Origin: Devosia sp. FKR38
GTDB lineage: Bacteria; Pseudomonadota; Alphaproteobacteria; Rhizobiales; Devosiaceae
Reading direction: 5' to 3'
Assembly: GCF_005222805.1 (NCBI RefSeq)
Contig: NZ_STGC01000005.1
Span: 2,189,256-2,253,255 of the forward strand
DNA: 64,000 nucleotides
Every line of letters begins with the position of its first letter. Position 1 is the stretch's first letter. Shown here piece after piece: positions 55,225 through 64,000 of this stretch. The notes beneath the pieces are model-generated. The model was not told the origin of the DNA. It saw only the letters and a list, made by a program, of their open reading frames with translations, and ran no database searches. The position numbers were made by a program, and so were the translations under genes.

Positions 55225-56429
55225 ACGACACCCGCACCGACCTCAACCCCGGCTCGTCCATCCCCCTGCCCAATGATCCCGGCACCGCCGCGCCCACCCC
55301 GGCGCAGGAAGCCCATCACGACACCACCGGCGCCATCAACGCGCGCTTTGCCAACAGCAATGGCGGCTATTTCTCGCTGGTCTGGCGCCGCTTCCGCCGG
55401 TCGGTCGTGGGCATGATCGGCCTGATCCTGGTCGTCGGTCTGCTGCTGATGGCCGTCTTTGCCGACTTCTTTGCCCCCCAGGATCCCAAGCAGGCCGACA
55501 TCGGCTTTGCTCCGCCCGACAACATCACCTTCTTCCGCGCCGATGGCAGCTTCTCGCTGATCCCCACCATCTATCCCATCGCCGAAAGCGATGAGCTCGA
55601 CCCCATCACCTTCCAGCCCCTGGTCGGGCCCGACTATGACAACCCCACCGAGCTGGGCTTTTTCGTCAAGGGCTATGCCTACAAGATCCTCTGGTTCATC
55701 CCGTCCGACATTCACCTGTTCGGCACTCTGGACCCCACGAAAACCTTCCACATCCTGGGCACCGACAAATTCGGCCGCGATATTCTGGCCCGTGGCATTG
55801 TCGGTTCGCGCATTACCCTGACCATCGCGCTGGTCGTGGTGGCCCTCACCACCATCATCGGTACGCTGGTCGGCATCACCTCGGGCTATCTCGGCGGCAG
55901 GGTGGACGCCTGGGTGCAGCGCTTCGTCGAATTCGTGCTCATGTTCCCGCAACTGCCGCTCTACCTGGCGTTGACGACGCTCATTCCGGCGACCGCCCCG
56001 TCCAATGTCTTCATCGCCTTTGTGATCCTGGTGATCGCGGTGCTTGGCTGGGCCCAGCTCAGCCGTGAGGTGCGCTCCAAAACGCTGTCGCTGGCGCGCA
56101 TCGAATATGTGCGGGCCGCCATCGCCGTGGGCGCCACCGATAGCCGCATCATCACACGGCACATCCTGCCCAATGTGATGAGCCACATCATCGTGGCGGT
56201 CACCCTGGCCGTGCCCTCGGTGGTGCTCCTCGAGAGCTTCCTGGGTTTCCTCGGCTTTGCCGTGAAGCCGCCACTGATCTCCTGGGGCCTGATGCTGCAG
56301 GATACCTCGTCCTATTCGGTGATCGGCTCCTATCCTTGGATCCTGAGCCCCGTCATCTTCGTGCTGATTACCGTGTTCGCGTTCAACGCCCTTGGCGATG
56401 GCCTGCGCGACGCCATTGACCCCTATTGA
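55221..56429 (+). CDS. ABC transporter permease, OppC/DppC type
   Basis: 402 residues, starting at TTG 55221 with GGGGAG upstream and a 4-base overlap with the preceding gene. An unusually long N-terminal tail (about 55 residues, Pro- and Thr-rich) precedes the first membrane helix, VVGMIGLILVVGLLLMAVFA. A periplasmic insert between helices 1 and 2 (about 100 residues) is also larger than in DppC. The EAA loop is EYVRAAIAVGATDSRIITRH near residue 290. The long insert may reflect a sugar-oligomer rather than a peptide transporter. Confidence 0.94.
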   Translation: MNDTRTDLNPGSSIPLPNDPGTAAPTPAQEAHHDTTGAINARFANSNGGYFSLVWRRFRRSVVGMIGLILVVGLLLMAVFADFFAPQDPKQADIGFAPPDNITFFRADGSFSLIPTIYPIAESDELDPITFQPLVGPDYDNPTELGFFVKGYAYKILWFIPSDIHLFGTLDPTKTFHILGTDKFGRDILARGIVGSRITLTIALVVVALTTIIGTLVGITSGYLGGRVDAWVQRFVEFVLMFPQLPLYLALTTLIPATAPSNVFIAFVILVIAVLGWAQLSREVRSKTLSLARIEYVRAAIAVGATDSRIITRHILPNVMSHIIVAVTLAVPSVVLLESFLGFLGFAVKPPLISWGLMLQDTSSYSVIGSYPWILSPVIFVLITVFAFNALGDGLRDAIDPY

Positions 56430-56440
56430 GGAACCAGGCC

Positions 56441-58111
<1,671 letters not shown>

Positions 58112-58123
58112 ACGGAGCATCCA

Positions 58124-59491
58124 ATGGCAAACCCCAAGATTACATTCATCGGTGCCGGTTCGGCCGTGTTCATGAAGAACATCGTCGGCGACATTCTGCA
58201 GCGGCCGGCCCTGACCGGCGCCACCATCCGCCTGATGGATATCAACCCGACGCGCCTGGAAGAGAGCGAGATCATCGCCAAAAAGCTGATCGCCACCCTG
58301 GGCGTTTCGGCCAAGGTGGAAACCTATTCCAACCAGCGCCAGGCGCTCGATGGCACCAATTTCGTCGTGGTCTGCTTCCAGATCGGCGGCTATGAGCCCT
58401 CGACGGTCATCGATTTCGACGTCCCCAAGAAGTACAACCTCCGCCAGACCATTGCCGACACGCTGGGCGTCGGCGGCATCATGCGCGGCCTGCGCACCGT
58501 GCCGCACCTGTGGAGCATCTGCGAGGACATGCTGCAGGTCGCGCCCGACGCGATCATGCTGCAGTATGTGAACCCGATGGCCATCAACACCTGGGCCATC
58601 TCGGAAAAATACCCCACCATCAAGCAGGTCGGTCTCTGCCACTCCGTGCAGGGCACGGCCATGGAACTGGCCCACGATCTCGACATTCCCTATGACGAGA
58701 TCCGCTACCGCTCGGCCGGCATCAACCACATGGCCTTCTACCTCAAGTTCGAGCATCGCCAGGCCGATGGCAGCTATCGCGACCTCTATCCCGATCTGCT
58801 GCGCGCCTATGCCGAAGGCCGCGCACCCAAGCCGACCTGGAACCCGCGTTGCCCCAACAAGGTGCGCTATGAAATGCTCACCCGCCTGGGCTATTTCGTC
58901 ACCGAAAGCTCCGAGCACTTTGCTGAGTACACGCCCTATTTCATCAAGGAAGGGCGCGAGGACATCATCGAGAAGTTCGGCATCCCGCTCGATGAATACC
59001 CCAAGCGCTGCGTCGAGCAGATCGCCGGCTGGAAGAAGACCTCCGAGGAATACCGCAAGGCCGACCGCATCGAGGTCAAGCAGTCCAAGGAATATGCATC
59101 GTCCATCGTCAACTCGGTGTGGACCGGCGAACCCTCGGTGATCTACGGCAATCTGCGCAACAATGGCGTCATCACCAGCCTGCCCAACAATGCCGCCGTC
59201 GAAGTGCCGTGCCTGGTCGACGACAATGGCCTGCAGCCCACCTATATCGGTGAACTGCCGCCGCAGCTGACCGCGCTGATGCGCACCAATATCAACGTGC
59301 AGGAACTCACCGTCCGCGCGCTGATGACCGAAAACCGCGAGCACATCTATCATGCCGCCATGATGGACCCGCACACCGCCGCCGAACTCGATCTCGAGCA
59401 GATCTGGAACGTCGTCGACGACCTGCTCGAAGCCCATGGCAGCATGCTGCCCGAATGGGCCCGCGGCCCGCGCAAGCAGCGCGTCGCGTAA
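58124..59491 (+). CDS. melA: GH4 alpha-galactosidase MelA-like
   Basis: 455 residues of glycoside hydrolase family 4, which uses NAD and a divalent metal in an oxidation-elimination mechanism. The NAD-binding start is KITFIGAGSAVFMKNIVGDI. The metal Cys is in QVGLCHSVQGTAMELAHDLD near residue 172 and the His in AGINHMAFYLKF near 201. The CHSV motif is, as I recall, that of the alpha-galactosidase subgroup. It is last in the five-gene operon of SBP, two permeases, ATPase and melA, ended by a strong terminator, consistent with intracellular hydrolysis of imported galactosides. Confidence 0.93.
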   Translation: MANPKITFIGAGSAVFMKNIVGDILQRPALTGATIRLMDINPTRLEESEIIAKKLIATLGVSAKVETYSNQRQALDGTNFVVVCFQIGGYEPSTVIDFDVPKKYNLRQTIADTLGVGGIMRGLRTVPHLWSICEDMLQVAPDAIMLQYVNPMAINTWAISEKYPTIKQVGLCHSVQGTAMELAHDLDIPYDEIRYRSAGINHMAFYLKFEHRQADGSYRDLYPDLLRAYAEGRAPKPTWNPRCPNKVRYEMLTRLGYFVTESSEHFAEYTPYFIKEGREDIIEKFGIPLDEYPKRCVEQIAGWKKTSEEYRKADRIEVKQSKEYASSIVNSVWTGEPSVIYGNLRNNGVITSLPNNAAVEVPCLVDDNGLQPTYIGELPPQLTALMRTNINVQELTVRALMTENREHIYHAAMMDPHTAAELDLEQIWNVVDDLLEAHGSMLPEWARGPRKQRVA

Positions 59492-59524
59492 TTCGCGGCG
59501 CAAAGTCATCGGCTGACTTAAGTA

Positions 59525-59557
59525 CGGCCCCGATGCGCTTGGCATCGGGGCCGTTTT
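59525..59557 (+). terminator. Rho-independent terminator of the ABC-melA operon
   Basis: Perfect 12-bp stem (59525-59536 with 59542-59553) with a 5-base loop and TTTT, starting 33 bases after the melA stop. Confidence 0.9.
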
Positions 59558-59583
59558 GGCTGGGGGGCGTTCCAACCACCGCG

Positions 59584-59614
59584 CGTCACCCTCGGGCTTG
59601 ACCCGAGGGTGACG
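59584..59614. repeat. perfect 13-bp inverted repeat, REP-like
   Basis: Arms 59584-59596 and 59602-59614 are perfect, with the core CCTCGGG-cttga-CCCGAGG. Palindromes with this core are common between genes in alphaproteobacteria in my recollection, so it is probably a dispersed extragenic palindrome rather than a local regulatory site. It lies between the convergent melA terminator and the end of the LysE-type gene. Confidence 0.6.
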
Positions 59615-59639
59615 ATCGAGAGCGTTTGGAGGTCGGTGT

Positions 59640-60233
59640 CTACGAGGCGACAAGGCCTTGCACCGTCTGCACCAGCAGCAGCGCGGCGAACACCGCGAGG
59701 GCCAGCGCGGTGATGCGTTCAACCCGCCCGGCGCTCAGCCAGCCCGCCGAGGAGCGTGCTGCCAGCGCGCCCAGCGCCATCCAGGCCACCGCCGTGCCGA
59801 TCACCAGCCCGGCAAACACCCCGAGATAGGGCAGGCGCGCAACAAAGCCGACGTGCGGGAAAATGGCAAAGGCCAGCACCAGCGCCTTGGGATTGATCAG
59901 TGTGGTGACGAACACACGGCTCAGCGTAACGCCGCGCTGCGCCAAGTCCGCCTGACCGGCGCCCCGCCACAGCTTGAATGCCGACCAGGCGAGGAACCCG
60001 GCCGCCAAAAGACGCGCCAGCAGCGGCACCAGCGGCTGGCTCGCCCCGATGGCGCCCACCAGCTCGATCCACACCGTGATAGCGATCAGATAGCCGCCCA
60101 GCTCGCCCACCAGCAGCGGCAGCGCCCGCCCGACCCCGCGCTGCGCACCCGCTGCCGCCATCAGCGTATTGGTCGGCCCCGGCGTGGCCAGTAGCGCCAG
60201 CACGGCAAGAACGAAGGGGGTAAGGCCATCCAT
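59640..60233 (-). CDS. LysE/RhtB-family exporter
   Basis: 197 residues, the standard size of LysE-type amino-acid exporters, with about six membrane helices. The N-terminal FVLAVLALLATPGPTNTLM contains the conserved TPGP motif at helix 1. LLVGELGGYLIAITVWIEL, RLLAAGFLAWSAFKLWRGAG and TTLINPKALVLAFAIFPHVG (the NPK motif) are also typical. Exported compound unknown. It lies downstream of the second GH4 gene on the same strand but beyond a terminator, so is likely expressed separately. Confidence 0.93.
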   Translation of the reverse strand: MDGLTPFVLAVLALLATPGPTNTLMAAAGAQRGVGRALPLLVGELGGYLIAITVWIELVGAIGASQPLVPLLARLLAAGFLAWSAFKLWRGAGQADLAQRGVTLSRVFVTTLINPKALVLAFAIFPHVGFVARLPYLGVFAGLVIGTAVAWMALGALAARSSAGWLSAGRVERITALALAVFAALLLVQTVQGLVAS

Positions 60234-60295
60234 CTATTGGGCAATCCACTCTAGGGCGCCGGACCATAGCGCGGCGCAAGACCGGTGCAAGCCAC

Positions 60296-60321
60296 AAAAA
60301 AGGCGCCCCCGAAGGGGCGCC
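60296..60321 (-). terminator. Rho-independent terminator after second GH4 gene
   Basis: On the minus strand an 8-bp stem GGCGCCCC/GGGGCGCC (60302-60309 with 60314-60321) with a 4-base loop is followed by six Ts (complement of 60296-60301). Confidence 0.88.
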
Positions 60322-60346
60322 CGATCCGGGAGGACATCCGGATTGT

Positions 60347-61801
60347 CTAGTGGTGGCCACCCACCATTTCGCGCAGCTCTTCGACCGAGCGCACCTTCTT
60401 GCGGGCAGCGCCTTCCCACTCGATGGTCTTGACGGTCGACTTGGCCATGCGCTCCTTGGCAGCCGGCACGGCGTCGGCATATTGCGGCAGCCACTGGGCC
60501 TGGGCCACCACCATCTCGTCGACCATCGCCCAGACTTCGTCGGGCGTGCAGATGGCGCCAACCAGCGGGTCATGCAGCACCGCCAGCTTGAGCGTATCGA
60601 TATTGCCCGTCATCGCCGCCTCGACCGAGAGGCGCTGCACCGAGACCGACACCGAGCAGGTCGCCGCACAGGCGGTCGGCAGGGTGATGCCTTCGACCAT
60701 GTTGATGCCGAAGCGATCCACAAAGCCGGGACTCTCGATAATGGCGTCATCGGGCAGATTGGTGATGATGCCATTGTTGCGGCGATTGAAATGGCCGCGA
60801 TAGGTGCGCCCGGTTTCCATCGCCTCGATGATGTAGCTGGCGTGTTCGGTGGTCCGCTTGTGTTCGCTCAGCGGCTTGTTGGCCTGCTCCTTGAACATCG
60901 GGAAATCGGTCTCGAACCAGTTGCGACGCTCGGTGGAGTGCCGCAGATAGCCGCCGGTCTCGCCATGGATCCAGTCGCTCATGTCGATCCAGCGATTGAT
61001 CTCTTCGGGGCGCTTGCGATACCAGGGCAGGTATTCGCTCAGGTGGCCATTGGACTCGGTGGAATAGACACCGAAGCGCTTGAGCACGTCGATGCGCACC
61101 TTTTCCTGCTTGGAATAGACCGGGTGCGCCTCAAAGCCGGCGATCAGCTCGTCGGCCTCGATCTTGCGGCCCTTGGCGCGAATGTCGATGTACCAGGTCT
61201 GGTGATTGATGCCGGCGCAGACATAGTCCAGCTCGTCGTCCTTGACGCCCAGCACATTGGCGATCTGGTGCGCGCCATGCTGCACGCCGTGGCACAGGCC
61301 CACCACATTGACGCCGCCATACTGCTCGGCAGCCCAGGTGTTCATGGCCATGGGGTTGGCATAGTTGAGGAACAGCGCGCCGGGCTCGGCGACCTCGCGG
61401 ATGTCCTTGCAGAAGTCCAGGATCACCGGGATGTTGCGCTGGCCATAGAGAATGCCGCCGGCGCAGATGGTGTCGCCCACGCACTGGTCGACGCCATATT
61501 TGAGCGGAATGCGGATATCGGTGGCAAAGGCATCCAGCCCGCCCACGCGCACGCAGCTCATCACATAGCGCGCGCCGGTGATGGCCGCGCGGCGATCGGT
61601 GGTCGCGGTCACCTTGGCCGGCAGCTTGTTGACCGACACGATCATCTCGATGATCTGCCGGGCCATGTCGAGATTGGCCGGATTGATGTCGGTCAGGGCG
61701 AATTCGCAATCGACGAATTCGGGAACCTTCAGCAGGTCCGAGATCAGGGTCTTGGTAAACCCGATCGAACCGGCGCCGATGACCGTAACTTTGAATGACA
61801 T
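60347..61801 (-). CDS. GH4 glycosidase 2 (alpha-galactosidase or alpha-glucuronidase type)
   Basis: 484 residues from ATG 61801 behind GCGGAGG. NAD site: KVTVIGAGSIGFTKTLISDL. The metal Cys is in VVGLCHGVQHGAHQIANVLG near residue 180 and His in CAGINHQTWYIDIRA. The motif at the cysteine is CHGV, not CHSV. As I recall, CHSV marks alpha-galactosidases and CHG-x marks alpha-glucuronidases, so the specificity may be for uronides or another sugar. It diverges from an AraC regulator and faces the LysE gene. Confidence 0.87.
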   Translation of the reverse strand: MSFKVTVIGAGSIGFTKTLISDLLKVPEFVDCEFALTDINPANLDMARQIIEMIVSVNKLPAKVTATTDRRAAITGARYVMSCVRVGGLDAFATDIRIPLKYGVDQCVGDTICAGGILYGQRNIPVILDFCKDIREVAEPGALFLNYANPMAMNTWAAEQYGGVNVVGLCHGVQHGAHQIANVLGVKDDELDYVCAGINHQTWYIDIRAKGRKIEADELIAGFEAHPVYSKQEKVRIDVLKRFGVYSTESNGHLSEYLPWYRKRPEEINRWIDMSDWIHGETGGYLRHSTERRNWFETDFPMFKEQANKPLSEHKRTTEHASYIIEAMETGRTYRGHFNRRNNGIITNLPDDAIIESPGFVDRFGINMVEGITLPTACAATCSVSVSVQRLSVEAAMTGNIDTLKLAVLHDPLVGAICTPDEVWAMVDEMVVAQAQWLPQYADAVPAAKERMAKSTVKTIEWEGAARKKVRSVEELREMVGGHH

Positions 61802-61864
61802 GGACGTCCTCCGCTGGTCGCATTTGCTGCGAATTGGTGCCCATAGTGCTAGCCGCTGCCACAG

Positions 61865-61890
61865 CACAAGTGGTAGAGAAAGCTTGTGCG
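61865..61890. promoter_or_regulatory. inverted repeat between the second GH4 gene and AraC regulator 2
   Basis: GCACAAG (61865-61871) and CTTGTGC (61884-61890) are perfect reverse complements 12 bases apart in the 92-base divergent region, ending 3 bases before the likely AraC start. It is a candidate operator. Confidence 0.5.
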
Positions 61891-61893
61891 ATT

Positions 61894-62778
61894 GTGGGTA
61901 ATTTTGTGCTCAAAGAACTCATCGACTATGGCCATCGCGTGCGCCGGCTCGAGCTGCCCAAGTCGGCCGTGCCGCTCCATTGCATGGCGCACAGCGCCGG
62001 CTACGAGCAGCGTATCAACGAAGTCTATTCCTGGGATGGGCTGCAGCGCGGCGACGCGCCGTTCCTGGTCATCCAGCACACGCTGGTCGGCGAAGGCCGG
62101 CTCGATTTCGCTGGCACGCAATATCGGCTGACGCCCGGCCAGACCATGGTGCTGAGCCTCCCCCATGCGCATCGCTACTGGCTGGAGCGCGGCGGCCATT
62201 GGCAATATTTCTGGATGGTGCTCAACGGGCGCGAGGCCCTGCGCCTGGCCCGCGAGATCATCGATGCCGCCGGCCCGGTCTCCACTTTGCCTGCGCCCAT
62301 TGTCGACCGGTTGGCCGCCGCCTGCCTGCTGCTGATCGACCGCGCCGACATCAGCCCCGGCGAGGCCTCCAGCGCCACCTATGCCGCCATGGCGGCCTTG
62401 CACGACGGCGTCTTTGCCGCCCGCGCCACGCCAGAGCGCAGCCTGCCGCCCGCCATGGCCCGCGTCGTGGCCCATATCGAGGCCAATCTGGCCCGCCCGC
62501 TGCAGGTCGAGCGCCTCGCCGCCATCGCTGAAATGAGCCGCGGCCACTTCGTCCGCCAGTTCGCCCTGGCGACCGGCCAGGCACCATCGGACTTCGTGCT
62601 GGCGCGCCGCATCGACCATATCGAGCGCCTGCTGCTGGCCACCGACATGACCATCTCGGCCATCGCCACCGCCACCGGTTTTGCTGACGCCAACTACCTG
62701 GCCAAAGCCTTCCGTCGCAAGCGCGCCATGGCGCCCCTGGAGTTTCGCCGCAATGGCCGACTGGCGGCGGGCACCTGA
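61894..62778 (+). CDS. AraC-family transcriptional regulator 2
   Basis: 294 residues from a GTG at 61894; another GTG at 61906 is possible and neither has a clear ribosome site. The N-terminal sugar-binding-like domain has HSAGYEQRINEVYSWDGLQR and LTPGQTMVLSLPHAHRYWLE; the cupin-type HxH is in PHAHRY. The C-terminal helix-turn-helix pair is VERLAAIAEMSRGHFVRQFA and MTISAIATATGFADANYLAK, ending FRRKRAMAPLEFRR. It diverges from the second GH4 gene, suggesting control of that gene and perhaps of the whole locus. Confidence 0.9.
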   Translation: MGNFVLKELIDYGHRVRRLELPKSAVPLHCMAHSAGYEQRINEVYSWDGLQRGDAPFLVIQHTLVGEGRLDFAGTQYRLTPGQTMVLSLPHAHRYWLERGGHWQYFWMVLNGREALRLAREIIDAAGPVSTLPAPIVDRLAAACLLLIDRADISPGEASSATYAAMAALHDGVFAARATPERSLPPAMARVVAHIEANLARPLQVERLAAIAEMSRGHFVRQFALATGQAPSDFVLARRIDHIERLLLATDMTISAIATATGFADANYLAKAFRRKRAMAPLEFRRNGRLAAGT

Positions 62779-62901
62779 CGGCAAAAGACGGGTCCAAGCC
62801 GGTCCTCTGGCGGCACTTTGTCGGTCCGGCGGCGACCGCAGGCCTGCACGGATCGGGTTGAATCCGGGTTGTCTTGGGTGCACAAAGGGCGCAAATAGGC
62901 A

Positions 62902-62919
62902 ATTGACCTATAGGGCAAT
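62902..62919. promoter_or_regulatory. near-perfect 18-bp palindrome at the first MaoC gene's ribosome site
   Basis: ATTG-a-CCTATAGG-g-CAAT is symmetric except for one pair and ends 3 bases before the ATG at 62923. It overlaps the only candidate ribosome-binding purines (AGGG). It may be an operator or coincidence. Confidence 0.35.
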
Positions 62920-62922
62920 GCA

Positions 62923-63402
62923 ATGACCAATACTGTAACCGCAGACCGCAGGCACTTTGAGGATCTCGCTGTCGGCGAGGTGATCGCCCTGGGCCACACC
63001 AAGGTGACCCGCGAGATGATCATCGGCTTTGCCAAGCAGTTCGACCCGTTTCCTTTTCACCTCGACGAAGCCGCGGCCAAGGCCAGTCTTCTGGGCGGTC
63101 TCGCCTCCAGCGGCTGGCAGACTGGCGCCCTGAGCCTGCGCATGCTGGTTGACAGTTTCCTGGGCACCGTCGCCTCCGCCGGCGGCCTGGGCTTCCGCAA
63201 CCTCAAGTGGAAAAACCCCGTGATGGTCAATGACACCATCGGCGGCACCGTCACAATCGTCGAGCTGCGCCGCTCCGAGAGCCATCCGCAATGGGGCATC
63301 GTCACGCTCGATTTCGACGTGCGCAACCAGAAGGACGCGCCGGTGCTGACCATGCGCCTCGCCAATCTGGTCGAAACCCGTAACCCGGGAGCCCAGGCAT
63401 GA
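62923..63402 (+). CDS. MaoC-like dehydratase 1
   Basis: 159 residues of the MaoC/hot-dog hydratase fold. The catalytic Asp/His pair is in QFDPFPFHLDEAAAKASLLG near residue 45, followed by GGLASSGWQTGALSLRMLV. Relatives hydrate enoyl-CoAs to (R)-3-hydroxyacyl-CoAs. Its stop overlaps the next MaoC gene by 4 bases (ATGA), so the two may form a heterodimer or perform successive reactions. Substrate is unknown. Confidence 0.93.
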   Translation: MTNTVTADRRHFEDLAVGEVIALGHTKVTREMIIGFAKQFDPFPFHLDEAAAKASLLGGLASSGWQTGALSLRMLVDSFLGTVASAGGLGFRNLKWKNPVMVNDTIGGTVTIVELRRSESHPQWGIVTLDFDVRNQKDAPVLTMRLANLVETRNPGAQA

Positions 63403-63956
63403 CCCGCTGGTTTGAGGATATCGTGCTCGGCGAAGAATTTGCCTTGGGCGATCATGAATTTAGCCAGGACGAGATCATCGCTTTCGCGACGCTCTACGAT
63501 CCGCAGTATTTCCATATCGACCCCGAGGCGGCGCGCCAGAGCCATTTCGGCGGGCTGGTCGCCAGCGGCTGGCACACGGTCAGCATCGGCCATCGCCTGA
63601 TGGTCGATACCCTGTTTGCCGAAGAAGACCGGCTGCGCGCCCTGGGCCAGGAGCCGGGCGTGTCGGGCCCCTCCCCCGGCGTCAACAGCATGGATTTCAA
63701 GGTGCCCGTGCGCCCCGGCGACACCGTGCGCTACACCCTGGTGGTCACCGACAAGCGCGCGTCGAACTCCATCCCCGGCTGGGGCCTGCTGTTCAACACC
63801 ATCACCGCGGTCAACCAACGCGACGAGCTGGTCTATCGCGCCGAACTGGTCGGCTTCTCCAAGCGGCGCGACTATGTGATGCCACTCTCGCTCAAAGTGA
63901 TGCAGGCCATCAGCACATGGCCGCTAATCGGCGGCTGGATCAAGCGCGGCTCTTGA
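63399..63956 (+). CDS. MaoC-like dehydratase 2
   Basis: 185 residues, MaoC/hot-dog hydratase. The catalytic segment is LYDPQYFHIDPEAARQSHFG near residue 43, with GGLVASGWHTVSIGHRLMVD after it. Its C-terminal region is about 25 residues longer than in copy 1 and ends VMQAISTWPLIGGWIKRGS. Tandem MaoC pairs occur in alphaproteobacteria near acyl-CoA genes; here the neighbours are unrelated. Its ATG overlaps the first gene's stop. The last 44 bases of the window hold nothing identifiable. Confidence 0.93.
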   Translation: MTRWFEDIVLGEEFALGDHEFSQDEIIAFATLYDPQYFHIDPEAARQSHFGGLVASGWHTVSIGHRLMVDTLFAEEDRLRALGQEPGVSGPSPGVNSMDFKVPVRPGDTVRYTLVVTDKRASNSIPGWGLLFNTITAVNQRDELVYRAELVGFSKRRDYVMPLSLKVMQAISTWPLIGGWIKRGS

Positions 63957-64000
63957 AAGCCGCGCGCCGGACCGGCACTGTCTCAATCATGCGCCGAATC

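Overview
The window is a GC-rich, gene-dense stretch of an alphaproteobacterial chromosome. It is most like Hyphomicrobiales and probably Devosia or a close relative; this is inferred from gene content and protein style, since no database could be searched. The support is the dnaG-rpoD pair, yqeY divergent from carA, a NDUFAF7-like methyltransferase behind lgt, L25 of the long CTC type followed by pth, HlyU- and UbiK-family proteins, and an ohr/ohrR pair. I count 66 protein genes. I found no rRNA, tRNA, CRISPR array, insertion sequence or phage gene. Base composition and style look uniform, so this reads as core chromosome with small accessory loci.  Layout. 1-9.5 kb: a flavin monooxygenase, then a leftward run from dnaG and rpoD through a DUF4160/DUF2442/DUF2442 trio, a HlyU-family protein and queF, with a small secreted or anchored protein, a glycoside hydrolase and a HdeD-like membrane protein. 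9.6-14 kb: an MFS exporter, a membrane GGDEF protein, yqeY and carA. 14-20.2 kb: two YpfJ-type metallopeptidase paralogues (one without its zinc site), CpdB plus RNase T2, and ohrR/ohr. 20.3-26 kb: an ABC exporter pair, a GNAT enzyme, clpS and motAB. 26-38 kb: carB, an AAA ATPase, two secreted or oxygenase genes, threonine aldolase, a degenerate HD-GYP protein, a TPR methyltransferase, cspA, proC and a YbjN protein. 38-42.9 kb: a phosphodiesterase, a UbiK-like protein, lgt, the NDUFAF7-like methyltransferase, pgeF and prs. 42.9-45.3 kb: three YCII/DGPF proteins with an ECF42-type sigma factor. 45.4-50 kb: rplY-pth, a sorbosone-dehydrogenase-like protein, ychF and a small membrane protein. 50-62.8 kb: a sugar uptake and hydrolysis locus. 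62.9 kb to the end: two MaoC hydratases.  How genes work together. CpdB and RNase T2 can take extracytoplasmic RNA to nucleosides and phosphate, and the cpdB upstream region holds CTGTC half-sites like a PhoB box. The ECF42 locus has two near-identical candidate promoters with a shared GTCGAAA-N15-CGACATTG layout, which predicts a self-activating regulon of one sigma factor and three DGPF proteins. The 50-62.8 kb locus joins an Opp/Dpp-type ABC transporter, two GH4 glycosidases with different active-site motifs (CHSV and CHGV), two AraC regulators beside inverted repeats, a PhyH oxygenase and a LysE exporter, and resembles an alpha-galactoside or uronide utilisation system.  I did not find a clearly new defence or mobile system. 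The most notable items are the two matched ECF42 promoters, the zinc-less YpfJ paralogue, the HD-GYP relative lacking its metal ligands, the DUF4160/DUF2442 trio, and a chain of RNA hairpins between ychF and a small membrane-protein gene.
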